The notes: generated by a model from the letters alone, not told the origin. Positions 11,991-23,134 are shown, counted from the stretch's first letter. The stretch is 64,000 nt of DNA from Symsagittifera roscoffensis (GCF_963678635.1 NC_087065.1:20637302-20701301), one strand, 5' to 3'. Numbers and translations are program-made.

Positions 11991-13383
11991 ATTTCCAGCT
12001 CAAACTATCAAACGAGCTGTTTGGAAAGACTCGTGTAAGATTAATATAGCGGTGGGCGCATCCGGCGGGGCCCAAGAAAATCTAGAAATCAATTCCCGAG
12101 TGAGCAAATATTCTTTTGGAAATTGGTCTGGGTAAAGGTGGGAACAAAAGCCCAGCTACAATTTGTTTGCATGAGCTGCTGGAATATTTACATGGAAGCT
12201 TGTCCATGGTTTCTAATTTTTGGCGAAGTGAGAGGACAAAAACTGAAACTCGATATTAGTTTACAGGAGCCGTTTCATCCAATGAATTGCAATTACAGTC
12301 GATTCATCAAACCTGCGAGGTTCCGGAACATAACTTCCGGTTATAAAGACCTAGGAGTTGGGCTTCGCAAAGTTTGCAAATATCAACTATGAAATAGAGC
12401 ATGCACTGAGGAACTAATTACTCACTGTTTGCTGTGACGACGACCACACTACGCCCGACTTCGTCCAGAACCGTTCACGCGTTTTTTTCTATCAATTTTC
12501 TGTTCAGATCAGTTTTGGCGTTTTGTTTTATTCGCACTATGTGTTAGCGAATGCCAAATAGCTTGTGCAAAATGTAGAGCATGTTGTAAAGTACTTTCTC
12601 GACGACTCTGTTTGTGCAAGTGATGATGGTGTTAGTTGGCCATGATGATTCTGGTTTAATATATTAATATTAGAACTCTGTTAGAGTAGCTTGTAATGCC
12701 ATTGTTAATAAGCGCTGAAATGCTCCGAGAGATGGTAATAGTAAATGTTGTTTTCGGCTCGCATTTGTTGGCATGCCTTCTATACACGATAAACAATTGT
12801 ATCTCACCACAAACCAGACATTCTCACATTTTCATCTTTCTTTAAATGTGCTTATTAAATATAATCAGAGCTGACCTACCAAAACTAGAACACCTATGTG
12901 TAGATTATTGGCTCTGACAAGACAGGCATATCCCATGATATCAGACTCAATTTATCGAATGAAGTAATTGCGAATCGTGAAAAGATAGAAACCCGCGTTT
13001 TGCTAATTTGTTTCATTTCGTAGAACTTTCTGAAATAAATTTATTGTTAGATAATTTTTTTAATGAAATATAGAGTCCGAAAAAGTCATCTCGATAAAGA
13101 CCTCTGAAAAGTTTATGAATCAGTTAACAATATGAGTAGATTAATGAGAATCGAATTCAATTCACAGTCAAAGATTATTCGCGTTAAAGCACTAAAAAAC
13201 AGCTCAAGCTTTTCTTAGTTTCGTCTTAAGTATTTAAGTAATTTTATAGCATGTTGATTGTAAAAACCAATTAACAGGTGAGAAGTTAAGGTGCTCTTGT
13301 ATAATCGCTAATGGCTAACATCGCAAAACAATCCATTAACATGTTTTGAATACGGCCATATGTTCTTTCTGTATAAATAAGAT
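11991..13383. other. Intergenic, nothing recognised
   Basis: No domain-bearing frame, RNA gene or element boundary was seen. One open frame at 12123-12392 is too short and featureless to call. Confidence 0.4.
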
Positions 13384-13943
13384 TTATACATTAACATGTT
13401 TGCTTTCAAAACAATGAAGCTTTTAGGTATTGTAGCTGTTAGCCGTTTTTCTTAGTAAAATGCCAAACAGAAAACCAAAATTTTTTAATTGAAAATATTT
13501 CACGATGTGGGGGATATGAAAAAAGTGGCACTTAGTTTAAGTCGGTTCTAAGCATCGTGCCGGAGCTATCCTGAAACCAGGCGCGGCTCTGGGATTTTCT
13601 CAAAGGAGCATTTGTAAGTTAACCAAATTATTTTCCCGCGCTATCCCAAAATTCAAAAAAGTTATCGCGTCGGTGGGTAAATGCGAGCAATCAAAATTAA
13701 TGGAATAGTAAGTTCTGACTTTTCTTCCACGTACAAATTGACTCATAATTTTGAATCATTAATCATTTAATAGCTTCATTTTTTATAAATTCCAAGTCAG
13801 CTTCTTAATCTGCCAATTTGGCGCAAGCTTTATGCATTAGCACGTTTGCTTTCGAAACAATGAAACTTGTAGGTATTGTAGCTGTTAGCTATTTTTCTTA
13901 GTAAAATGCCAACAGAAAACCAGAATTTCTTGATTGAAAACAG
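13384..13943 (+). repeat. Direct repeat pair, about 115 bp each
   Basis: The copies lie at about 13384-13500 and 13830-13943. Shared blocks include GTTTGCTTTC, ACAATGAA, TAGGTATTGTAGCTGTTAGC and TTTTTCTTAGTAAAATGCCAA, with scattered substitutions. They are 446 bp apart, consistent with an old tandem duplication. Confidence 0.7.
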
Positions 13944-13961
13944 TCCACCGACGCGATAACT
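13660..13961. repeat. 17-bp perfect inverted repeat
   Basis: AGTTATCGCGTCGGTGG at 13660-13676 is exactly reverse-complementary to 13945-13961. It contains three CpGs in very AT-rich DNA, which makes chance identity unlikely. It may be the ends of a 302-bp element that interrupts the direct repeat pair. Confidence 0.6.
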
Positions 13962-14029
13962 GGCCAAAACTGCATTTGGCCACGATCTCCTCTTTTTGTA
14001 TACTTAAAAAATGGTCATCCTGTACAATG

Positions 14030-15690
14030 GTCGGCCTATCAATTGTCGGCTTACCTTTGTCGCCTTTACAGAGTGGAATTTTTTTTCCGACCATTGAAAA
14101 TGGAGAATTTTGTATTCGAGTGTGTTTTAGTATTTTATTCTTTTTTTTGTTTTCCACGAGAAATCAGGCACCAAAAAAAATAATTCGAAAAAGTCGAGTG
14201 ATGTATCATATGTTTCAGTCGTAATTTGAAAAACGTACGAAAATTTAAAAAGTTTTTTGCAGTATCAAGAAAACTGGTTTTAATGTTTTTGCGGTTTTGC
14301 CTAAGTTCGTGCGAGTAATTCTGTTTATATCGAGTTTTACTTTTTCTAGACATTTGGGCTAATAAAATTAATTTTACTGTGACAAAACTAGTTTTTGATG
14401 GATAATTTAGTGCTAATTTGGTGGAAAAATGTTAACGAAAAAAATTTTGTGCAAAAACTAGAAAAATTTTCAATGTAAATCTTAATTTTTTTTGAACTTC
14501 TTTGTTTGTTACTTAATTTTTGAAGACAAATGAAATGATGTCGACCAAACCTAAATCATTTAAATTCTACACAATCGTATAATTCTCAAGTCACACCTCG
14601 CACTCAAACGACACTAGTTCGAAGAAAACTGTAAAAGTTTTTTTCCTATTTTTCTTATGAACATGGCCGGATAATTCTCTGGTACTTGCACAACAACTGG
14701 CTATCTTTGTTTTGTTTTAGCAGTTTCCGTTTGAATGAAATTTTTTTTGGTACTATTATAGGTAATTGAGTGTCAAACAGTTTGTCAAAATTAAAAAAAA
14801 TCAATTAAAAAATTTTAGGACTTTCTGTTTGAAGTTTTTAGTTTGTTGTTTTTCTTTTTATTTCCAAGAGAGTACTGAATTAAATGTTGCCGTTTTATTT
14901 TACACTTCTAAATTTTCGTTAGTATCAAAAAATGAATTTTTTTTTGTTTTTTCCCGGTTGGTTCTATCGCTAGTTTTGATTTTGTCAGATGACATAAATG
15001 AATTAAGATTATGTTATCTACTTTAAAAAATATTTTACAACTTTGACAAAGATAAATCAATTTTGTATCGCTAGTGATCTAATTCTCCGCGTTGTCTCTG
15101 CATTTGAATTTTTCATGAGTATCTGGAGGACTCAGTGTCTTGATTTCGTATCCTTATCTCTACAAAAATTTTCAAAAATTTTTTTAAGTTGTTTTCAGTT
15201 GTAAATCTGAATTTCCTCAAAAATCTTTGAATAAGCTTCTCAGTGCCAAGAAAAACTGTTTTGATAATTTTGAATTTCAGTCCAATTTCAAGCCAAAAAA
15301 CGAACGAGCAGGCTTATTACAGAAGGATAACCATGAAGCGTTTATTCAAGACATCGAAATTCCAGTTAAATAGTTTCCAAAAATTTTTAAGCTTCGGTTT
15401 GAGAAAACACAATAAAATTGTGCTACTAACGTGAAAAAAATATAAAAATGGTTTTTGAAATTAATTTTTTTTCTTCGTTTTTTAGCCTTACTGTTGAGCA
15501 AAACGCCCATAATATTATAACACTCGGTTATGTTTCAAGGTTTGGCCTTCGTTTAGATCCTTTCATCAAATTTTGAAAACAAAAATGACACTATTTGGCA
15601 GAAAGGAAAAAAGATTTGTTCAGTAGTTTTTTAAATGTACGGTCGGAACGTTCTGTGCTGCTTGCACAGCAACCAGCTATTCTTGTATAA
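14030..15690 (+). repeat. Dispersed repeat family, copy 2 plus a second partial copy
   Basis: CCGACCATTGAAAATGG (14088), GAGTGATGTATCATATG (14197), CACACCTCGCACTCAAACGAC (14593) and GGTACTTGCACAACAACTGG (about 14689) repeat the block order of 10553-11250. A second set of end blocks, CGGTCGGAACGTTCTGTGCTG and CTTGCACAGCAACCAGCTAT, lies at 15638-15680. Open frames inside look like chance. Confidence 0.55.
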
Positions 15691-16569
15691 CTTTATTTGT
15701 TCATATCATCTAATTTTTCCCGAACATCTGCAAAAATTTTATGAGCTTTGATGGTTCGAAAAAAAACGCTCTACATTTTTCGTGTTTTTCTCTATAATTT
15801 TAAAAATCTGACAAACAAATCTGCAATTTGAAAATTTGATAGTTGAAGATGAAAGTCAACTTCTTTTTGAAAAAGAATTAAAGGACATTTAGAGCGTCCG
15901 ATGATTTTTGCAATTTTCACTCTAAGCTTTTTTTGATAAGTCCAGGTTGTCATTTCAGAGAAAAGGCGATTTAAAACGTATTTTTGGCGTAACCGTAGTC
16001 TAGAAGGGTCAATGGAATAACTTTTGACGTTAAGTCAAAATTCATCTGAAATTTTGGCTTGGCATTGCTCGGTGAGAAGAGTATAAAGTGTAGCTTTTTC
16101 ACCACATATCTTGACTTTTTTCAGCTGCATATTTTTGGTATTATTTCGGGGTGTTTTTTGGGCTGCAGCCTCCTTCCGTGCCTGTTTTAAGCACTCTCTT
16201 GATCTACAAGTATCGTGTAATTACTTTGAAGCAAAGGTTTTGCCCGTGAAAACGCTTTCCATCCCAAAACTTGAATTTTAAGCTGCATTACGGGGCTTTG
16301 TCTTTGGAAGACGTCATTAAGAATTCAAGTTTCTTTCGGACATTTTTGCGTGGACTATTAGCTCCACTGTTCTTCAACGTTCAAGGATCACTGGCATTAT
16401 GAACAATTAGCCTTCTTTGCAAAAACTTCGATTAATCAACCGTCAATCAGTGGTTCCTTTTCTCGAGTGGAGACAATCCTGCTAACGCAGGGGCTCAAAG
16501 ATTCTCCCGTGAATAATTATAAGCCGGGAGCTGGGCGAAAAAACTCAATATTTTGAAAAGCAAGGAATG
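15691..16569. other. Intergenic flank of element 1
   Basis: No gene or repeat recognised up to the target duplication at 16570. Confidence 0.4.
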
Positions 16570-16574
16570 GTCTG

Positions 16575-16787
16575 TGTTGTGATTCAGTATTTTTAGTATG
16601 TTATAACCTTGACCTCTATGACCTAATTACATACCAGTCAATAATAACTCTACGAAGTCCAGTGGACTTCGAGTCACTAGTTGCTCTTTTTAGACTACAG
16701 TCAGTTTTAATTCAAACATTACTTTTATCCTCTTTTAACTTTAGTTAGATACTCAAGTTACCATTGGTACATCTTAACTCTTTATTA
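16575..16787 (+). repeat. 5' LTR of element 1
   Basis: It begins TGTTGTGATTC and ends CTCTTTATTA, so it lacks the usual terminal CA. It matches 22917-23129 base for base as far as I can compare. It holds a perfect 9-bp-stem hairpin, CGAAGTCCA-G-TGGACTTCG (16653-16671). Confidence 0.93.
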
Positions 16788-19700
16788 TGGCGCAGTCAAC
16801 AACTGATTCGAACCTGAGGGGAATACCCGCCTTTTGGCCGAACCACACGGTTGAACCCCCCACCCAATGGAATAATTGGATAGACCAATTTCATTTGGCC
16901 ATTATCGCGAAGGAAAACCTAGACCTAGATAATCTCAAAGAACCAATGGAAGGGGAGACGACGTTACCAATCCTAGAAGGCGCCCAGGAGTCAGAAACTG
17001 ACCAACAGAGGAAAGCCAGGGAGGCCAGGAACAAAGAAACAATGCGAGTCTATGAACACGCTGAAGAGAAAAGACTAGCAGAAGAAAAGAGAAAATTCGG
17101 AGGAATGAGGAGATACGAGGCCGATAAAAAAGTAAGGTCAATCCTATACTTGGCCTTAGGAGCGGAAGGCAAAAGAGTTTTCGCCCAGAAACATCCAAGG
17201 GTAAAAATCCTAGGAATCTCATTCAAGGAGTTTTACGAAATGCTAGAATTGGCTTTTATCAAACCAACCAACATAACATTCGAACGATACAAATTATTGA
17301 GCAGGAAACAAAAGGATAGAGAATCTTATGAACAATTTTGGGGCGCGTTATCAGACTTGGCGAGATCATGTGAAATTGGAATTAATGCAGAACAGGAGTG
17401 GATCAGAGACGTATTTATCTTTCACATGAAAAACTGCGACTTACAACGTAGACTACTTTCGGAAACTCTCAATCCATTGGATGCATTAAACCAAGCTATA
17501 ATTGACGAAAAAGGCTACTACAACCACCTCAAACTGACCAATATGACTAGATCTTTCAACACGACAGGAAATAGTGGAAGAGGGTATAAAAACTTCAACA
17601 ACGTTAAAAAGGAACCAAGCTTAAACATAGAAAGATCTAATACTTGTATGAAATGCGGGAATGCGTTTACCAAGGGTCATCTGAATGTGTGTCCGGCGAA
17701 AGAAATCGTGTGTAATATTTGTAAATATAAAGGACATTTTGGAAGACTTTGTAAATCGAAAGGAAAAAAACCCGCTGTAAATACTGTAGATGAAGCTGTA
17801 AATAGTCAGAATTGTTCATATTCCCCAGAAGATCTTCAGATGAGAAGCGAAGAAAATTTTTGTGGAGTTATTAACGCTTGGACCGAAGAGGGGATAAGTG
17901 ATAACGATGACTATTCCGTCCTCAACATTAGAACAATCTACGATACCAATGGTTTGGAAACAAAAAAAATTGTCAACATCGGTTTGGGAGACGACGCGAT
18001 AGTCAACTTGAATATTCCAGTGGATTCGGCAAGCCCAGTGAGTTTCCTGAAACAAAATGTACTTCACGAATTGAAGCTGAGAAATCCACAGTTGAAGATT
18101 CAGCCAGTTGAGAAGAAAACGAGGGAATTATACTGCGGATTCACTAACGACACAATCAACATCATCGGGAAGGTGGTTGTGAGGTTACAATCCAATGGAT
18201 GGACCGCGGACGAATCCCCATTTTTCATCACTTCTGGACATGAGAGGAACATCCTGGGTAACGACAATCTCCCGAGAATTGGAATAGAGATAGCCCAAAG
18301 ACAGCCTCTACTACCCGTCAACAACATATCACACACAGAATTGTGTAAGTCAAATAATTATTCAGATACGACCCTTAATCTGTATCATAGGTACAAAGGG
18401 CTATTTAACAGAGTGGGAAAAATACCTTCGGACAGAAAAGTTACTCATTTCCACTCCCCATTCATACCTATCCAAACCAAAGGTCGAAGAGTTCCCTTAC
18501 ATCTACTCGATAACGTAAAAATGGAACTAAATAGAATGGAAAAAGAGGGGCACATCTTAAAGTTGAACAAATGCGACGAAGATTGTTTTATAAGCCCAAT
18601 TGTGATTACAAGAAAAAAAGACGGTAGCATCAAGTTGGCACGAGATTCGAAATTATTAAATAATCAGATATTCAAAAACAAGTACCAGATGCCAAACATA
18701 CATGAACTGATCGATAATATTGCTCTCCAACTGTCAAGCAAAGAGTCAGGGGAAGTTTGGTTTAGTAATCTAGATCTAAAGAACGCATACAGCCAACTAC
18801 AATTATGCTCAGACACTAGCAAACAGTGTAACTTTAGTATCGTGGGGGGCGAAACCACTGGAACCTATAGGTTTTTAACTGGATTTTACGGATTGGGCGA
18901 TATGCCAAACGAATTCCAGAGGGTAATGGATTCTTTATTGAAAGATATTCCTTTTACCAATTGTTATATCGAAGACATTTTAATAGCTTCGAAAGGTTCA
19001 TTTAATGAACACAAAACGATACTAACAAACATTTTAAACATTTTGGACAACAAGAACATGGCGGTAAAATGGGAAAAATGTGCATTCTTCCAAAAAGAAA
19101 TAGAGTGGCTAGGTTTCAAGATATCAAAATCGGGCGTGAAACCATTGGTGGGAAAGTCAGATTCGATTAAAATTCTACCAAACCCCAAAAACATATCTGA
19201 ACTAAGGTCTTTCTTTGGATCGATCAATCAGTATATGAAATTCGTCCCGAATTTGTCCGCCCTAAGTTCTCCCCTACGACCACTTCTCGTGAAGAAATCA
19301 GTTTACCAATGGAACGACGAACATACCAAAGCATTTGAAGAACTAAAACAACAGATAGTGAAGATAACAGAGAATAACCACTTCGACATAAAAAGGATGT
19401 CAAGACTCAAGACAGACGCTTCCCATAACGGCTTAGGAGCTACCCTAGAACAATGGAATGGAGAAAATTGGGTAACAATAGCATTCGCCTCCCGATTTTT
19501 AAACAACCACGAAAGTAAATATTCTACAAACGAACTTGAATTGTTGGGAGTAGTCTGGGCTACAGAACATTTTAAAAATTACTTGTATGGTGCCGAATTT
19601 GAAATTGTGACGGACCATAAGGCATTTTTATCAGCATTAAATGCAAACCACAGCAACAAAACAATGCATAGCAGATTAACCCGTTGGGTAAATCGACTGT

Positions 19701-22516
19701 TACCATTTAATTTTAAGATCAAGCACATTCCGGGAAAAGACATGGGATTTACAGATTTATTGTCGAGATTACCTTCAGGTAAAGCACTCCCTACATCACA
19801 TTACGATAGCGAATTTGTAGTGGCAACAGTACAAAAGATTGTAGAAAACCTCTCTGTAAATAAAGATTGTAAAAAGAATAATTGTAAAAAGAACGAAGTG
19901 TATTATCCATTGGATGTAAATACGATTAGTAACTTGGATTGCAATAATCCAATGGGTGGAAAGAAAGATTTATCACAAAGCATCCAACGGTCGTTCTTCT
20001 CGAATATTCTGAATTACGTAAACGACACTATCAGAATTTGTAATTCCAATCACTCGCGTTCAGAGTCTTGCACAAGCGGTTGTGTTCCTTTAAACTTATC
20101 AAAATTCGATTTCAATTATTTTTACCTTTCAGACAAAACTTTTTTATTCTTTCTTGCCCAATCAGTATTATTAATCAATCAGTCATTAAATTCAGATCAA
20201 GAAAAACTGTTACGAGATTTTATTACATCGGTTAGCGTGTTAAAAATTTCCCTCAGGGCAGAAAAGAAAGGAATCTTTTTGAGTTTTAATAACGACATAA
20301 TGTCAGATTTACACAAAAAACTGTTGGCCAAATACAAGGGAGATCTCAGATTGCCAGACAACCCGTTATCACTATCAGATCCTTGTTCGAATAAGCTGAT
20401 TAAATTCATGACGGACGAAGACAAAATTCTCAAGGAAGTAAAGAAGGCAGTACTCGAAGGCAAACCATTGGACAAATTCGGTGCCTATTTGAAGAACTTC
20501 CAGAGGGACATACATGTGAAAGAAGGGCTGTTATTCAACGATAACAAACTGATAGTGCCGGCTGCATTACGATCACCTTTTCTGTCACTCCTTCACGAGA
20601 CTCATCCAGGGCAGTTTGGGATGAAAGCCTTGGCAGAAAACATCTGGTGGCCACACTTATACAGAGAGATATACCACCATGGAAAGAATTGCACCCAGTG
20701 CATAATGGCCGGTAAGAACCTAAAAGTGTTACTGGGGAAGAACAAAACTGAGAAATTACCGAACCTGACCGAACCAAATGAAGAAGTAGATTTAGACTTC
20801 GCCGGCCCATTGGACAAGAGCTGGGGTAACGGAAAATACCTTTTGATATGCATTGACCGTTTTTCAAAGTTTCCATCTGCGAAGATAGTAAACAACACCT
20901 CGACTTCTTCAATCTTAAACTTCATGACAGATTACTGCCATCTTCATGGATTTCCAAAGTCCATTAGAGCCGACCATGGGTCATGTTTTACTTCGTTTGA
21001 TTTTAGAAACTTCTGCGAGAAGAACAACATTAATTTAATTTTATGTACGGTTGGCGATCATAGATCCAATGGGGTAGTAGAAAGACTCATTTACACGGTC
21101 AAAGCTAAGCTTCTGGCAATGTCGTTCAACGATCCAAAACCATCTTTAAATTCGGCTATTGATAAAATTATTTGGAACATACGCTCGACGAAACAACCAT
21201 CCATTGGATGCTCTCCTTTCTCAAAACATTTTAATAGATCTCCCAACACGTTCTGGAAATCTTTGGTCTCTCACGCAATTAGTTTAGATAAGGGGAAATC
21301 AATCATAACGAAGGACAGAGCACAAGACTGGGGGGCTGATGATGCTTTCGAAGACGGCTACCTAGAAGACAGATCAATTGAAGAAAGAGGCTATGAGAGC
21401 GACCCCGCTGACAAAGTAGATAGAAATCTTCAGCGAGCCCCACTGTCGAACCCCTTCAGCCAAGGAGGTAACTGGTTTAGGAAAACAGTTAACAGGAAGG
21501 AAGGAGAACCTTATTTTAAACCACTGGGAAATAAACCCATGTCAGACACGAAACATACGGTGACATTAGATAACGGACATGTGATAAGAAAATCGGACTT
21601 AGCCTTTAGCAAAACCCAACCGGCAGCTCCTAAGACCTTCACGGCAAGACCGAAAGCGCTAATTAATAGTAATGATTTAGCAGGCAAGCGAAAAAGAAAC
21701 TCCCCTTCCAAGAGACGAGACTCGAACATAGGAGGCCCCTCGATGACTTTCACACCAACGGTTGGAAACTCGAGCAAAAAGAGGAGACCATTCTACACGA
21801 CCTCGAAAGGTTCAAAATTACATGACAATAATCTTGATTCGTCGTTAGAGTTAGACCTTTGGGATAAAGTCATTGACGACTACTTGGGTACGGAAGCGGA
21901 AATGGTATATAATACACCAACTGTTAAACTTCATAGTGATTTAGATCATTCAAGGAGTACTACACAAAGACAGATCAACACTGAGACAACTGTCAATATA
22001 CCAACGGGGACAAGCGATGACCCAATTCGAGTGGATAGCTCTCCGGAGAAGACAGTGGAGACACCAAAAACCCCGATATCTTCGAAACATCGTGCTAGAA
22101 GAAATCCAGGCCCCCCGAAATTCTATGGCGATAGACAGTTTATCGACCAAGTGACGCTCAGTACGGAGACGATTAGTGCAGTAGACTCCGATGACGAACC
22201 GCTTATTACGTTTTCCGGTGCGAAGAGTCCGAAACAAACTCCTTCATTCGGTATGACGTCCCCCTCAGATTATCTAACACCCATTGACGAGATCCCACGT
22301 CATACGATCTTGGTTGCTGAAACCACACAAGACGAACTCTCAACTCCTTCCTCTCAGGCGATAAGGACGGCATGTGTATCGTCACCATTGGTAGAAGTTA
22401 CCAGTAATGCTCAGGAGGACAACATTAGCGACATTTCCTCGGGTATCGACACCGATGTAAGAATAGAAGCGGATAATTTCCACACTAGATACAATTCTAC
22501 GGTCTCAGACTCTTAA
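16787..22516 (+). CDS. Gag-Pol polyprotein of element 1 (1909 aa)
   Basis: A single frame encodes the capsid/nucleocapsid and all replication enzymes. Gag occupies about 1-330 and ends with two zinc knuckles: C287-C290-H298-C302 (atypical spacing) and C309-C312-H317-C322 (canonical CX2CX4HX4C). The protease motif is DSAS at 413-416, with Ala where DS/TG is usual. RT has D663 and Y727-I-E-D730, so the first of the paired catalytic aspartates is Glu. RNase H has D877, E918 and D943. Integrase has H1270/H1273/C1302/C1305 and a D1337, D1396, E1432 triad with the standard D-35-E spacing. About 200 residues of unknown nature separate RNase H from integrase, and 1535-1909 is a low-complexity tail. 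The ATG is formed by the last LTR base plus TG of the primer site and follows an in-frame TAA in the LTR. Gag and Pol are fused without frameshift. RT chemistry may be impaired by E729. Confidence 0.92.
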   Translation: MAQSTTDSNLRGIPAFWPNHTVEPPTQWNNWIDQFHLAIIAKENLDLDNLKEPMEGETTLPILEGAQESETDQQRKAREARNKETMRVYEHAEEKRLAEEKRKFGGMRRYEADKKVRSILYLALGAEGKRVFAQKHPRVKILGISFKEFYEMLELAFIKPTNITFERYKLLSRKQKDRESYEQFWGALSDLARSCEIGINAEQEWIRDVFIFHMKNCDLQRRLLSETLNPLDALNQAIIDEKGYYNHLKLTNMTRSFNTTGNSGRGYKNFNNVKKEPSLNIERSNTCMKCGNAFTKGHLNVCPAKEIVCNICKYKGHFGRLCKSKGKKPAVNTVDEAVNSQNCSYSPEDLQMRSEENFCGVINAWTEEGISDNDDYSVLNIRTIYDTNGLETKKIVNIGLGDDAIVNLNIPVDSASPVSFLKQNVLHELKLRNPQLKIQPVEKKTRELYCGFTNDTINIIGKVVVRLQSNGWTADESPFFITSGHERNILGNDNLPRIGIEIAQRQPLLPVNNISHTELCKSNNYSDTTLNLYHRYKGLFNRVGKIPSDRKVTHFHSPFIPIQTKGRRVPLHLLDNVKMELNRMEKEGHILKLNKCDEDCFISPIVITRKKDGSIKLARDSKLLNNQIFKNKYQMPNIHELIDNIALQLSSKESGEVWFSNLDLKNAYSQLQLCSDTSKQCNFSIVGGETTGTYRFLTGFYGLGDMPNEFQRVMDSLLKDIPFTNCYIEDILIASKGSFNEHKTILTNILNILDNKNMAVKWEKCAFFQKEIEWLGFKISKSGVKPLVGKSDSIKILPNPKNISELRSFFGSINQYMKFVPNLSALSSPLRPLLVKKSVYQWNDEHTKAFEELKQQIVKITENNHFDIKRMSRLKTDASHNGLGATLEQWNGENWVTIAFASRFLNNHESKYSTNELELLGVVWATEHFKNYLYGAEFEIVTDHKAFLSALNANHSNKTMHSRLTRWVNRLLPFNFKIKHIPGKDMGFTDLLSRLPSGKALPTSHYDSEFVVATVQKIVENLSVNKDCKKNNCKKNEVYYPLDVNTISNLDCNNPMGGKKDLSQSIQRSFFSNILNYVNDTIRICNSNHSRSESCTSGCVPLNLSKFDFNYFYLSDKTFLFFLAQSVLLINQSLNSDQEKLLRDFITSVSVLKISLRAEKKGIFLSFNNDIMSDLHKKLLAKYKGDLRLPDNPLSLSDPCSNKLIKFMTDEDKILKEVKKAVLEGKPLDKFGAYLKNFQRDIHVKEGLLFNDNKLIVPAALRSPFLSLLHETHPGQFGMKALAENIWWPHLYREIYHHGKNCTQCIMAGKNLKVLLGKNKTEKLPNLTEPNEEVDLDFAGPLDKSWGNGKYLLICIDRFSKFPSAKIVNNTSTSSILNFMTDYCHLHGFPKSIRADHGSCFTSFDFRNFCEKNNINLILCTVGDHRSNGVVERLIYTVKAKLLAMSFNDPKPSLNSAIDKIIWNIRSTKQPSIGCSPFSKHFNRSPNTFWKSLVSHAISLDKGKSIITKDRAQDWGADDAFEDGYLEDRSIEERGYESDPADKVDRNLQRAPLSNPFSQGGNWFRKTVNRKEGEPYFKPLGNKPMSDTKHTVTLDNGHVIRKSDLAFSKTQPAAPKTFTARPKALINSNDLAGKRKRNSPSKRRDSNIGGPSMTFTPTVGNSSKKRRPFYTTSKGSKLHDNNLDSSLELDLWDKVIDDYLGTEAEMVYNTPTVKLHSDLDHSRSTTQRQINTETTVNIPTGTSDDPIRVDSSPEKTVETPKTPISSKHRARRNPGPPKFYGDRQFIDQVTLSTETISAVDSDDEPLITFSGAKSPKQTPSFGMTSPSDYLTPIDEIPRHTILVAETTQDELSTPSSQAIRTACVSSPLVEVTSNAQEDNISDISSGIDTDVRIEADNFHTRYNSTVSDS
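16788..16800 (+). promoter_or_regulatory. Primer-binding site of element 1
   Basis: TGGCGCAGTC follows the LTR with no gap. TGG is the complement of the CCA end of a tRNA, and the run resembles the tRNA-Ser-type sites I associate with the 17.6/297 group. The tRNA assignment is from memory and unproven. Confidence 0.6.
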
Positions 22517-22910
22517 AACTTTTAAACTGTGGTAACATGACATGTTACGTATTTGATTTAGCTCGTATCCATTGGATACCTAGAACTTAATTTTTTTTTC
22601 TCTTCTCGTGTAGTATTTACCTAGTTAGTGAGTTAGTTAGTTGTTTTTAATTGTACAAACATCACATAACCCACAATTGTACATATCATTTTGTACAGTC
22701 AGTGTTGATATCTGTATAAACCTGTAAGTAGCCTGTATATATCACCATATAATTACCTCCATTGTAATTTGTACTCTCTGTAAAAATCCATTGGTGCTAA
22801 ATGCGGTTACGTTTTGTTTCTTCTTTGGCCCTGGTGGAGCGAGGGGAGATGGAGTGTATGTGTGATATTGGTTACATCGTTGAGCGGGCAGATATTAATT
22901 TTCGTGCACT
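22517..22910 (+). other. 3' non-coding region of element 1
   Basis: No frame. It repeats the heptamer CCATTGG several times (for example 22570 and 22789), has TGTACA/TTGTAC motifs, and has a purine-rich run GAGGGGAGATGGAG near 22840-22853. Confidence 0.6.
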
Positions 22911-22916
22911 GGGGAA
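22911..22916 (+). promoter_or_regulatory. Probable polypurine tract of element 1
   Basis: GGGGAA abuts the 3' LTR, the expected place for plus-strand priming. The longer purine run 60-70 nt upstream could be an auxiliary tract. Confidence 0.5.
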
Positions 22917-23129
22917 TGTTGTGATTCAGTATTTTTAGTATGTTATAACCTTGACCTCTATGACCTAATTACATACCAGTCAATAATAACTCTACGAAGT
23001 CCAGTGGACTTCGAGTCACTAGTTGCTCTTTTTAGACTACAGTCAGTTTTAATTCAAACATTACTTTTATCCTCTTTTAACTTTAGTTAGATACTCAAGT
23101 TACCATTGGTACATCTTAACTCTTTATTA
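22917..23129 (+). repeat. 3' LTR of element 1
   Basis: It is the same 213 bp as the 5' copy, followed by the target duplication GTCTG at 23130-23134. The hairpin is at 22995-23013. Confidence 0.93.
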
Positions 23130-23134
23130 GTCTG

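Larger units (their letters stand above)
16575..23129 (+). mobile_element. Element 1: complete young Ty3/Gypsy LTR retrotransposon (6,555 bp)
   Basis: Two 213-bp LTRs appear identical over their full length and are flanked by the 5-bp direct repeat GTCTG (16570-16574 and 23130-23134). Between them lie a primer-binding site, one intact Gag-Pol frame, and a short purine stretch against the 3' LTR. The order protease, RT, RNase H, integrase is that of Ty3/Gypsy. There is no envelope gene: 22517-22916 is non-coding. Identical LTRs and an unbroken frame indicate recent insertion. Confidence 0.93.

Noticed and set aside
12123..12392. Plus-strand 89-aa open frame with Cys/Trp content
   Set aside because: No recognisable motif, and no splice sites or neighbours that would make it a gene.
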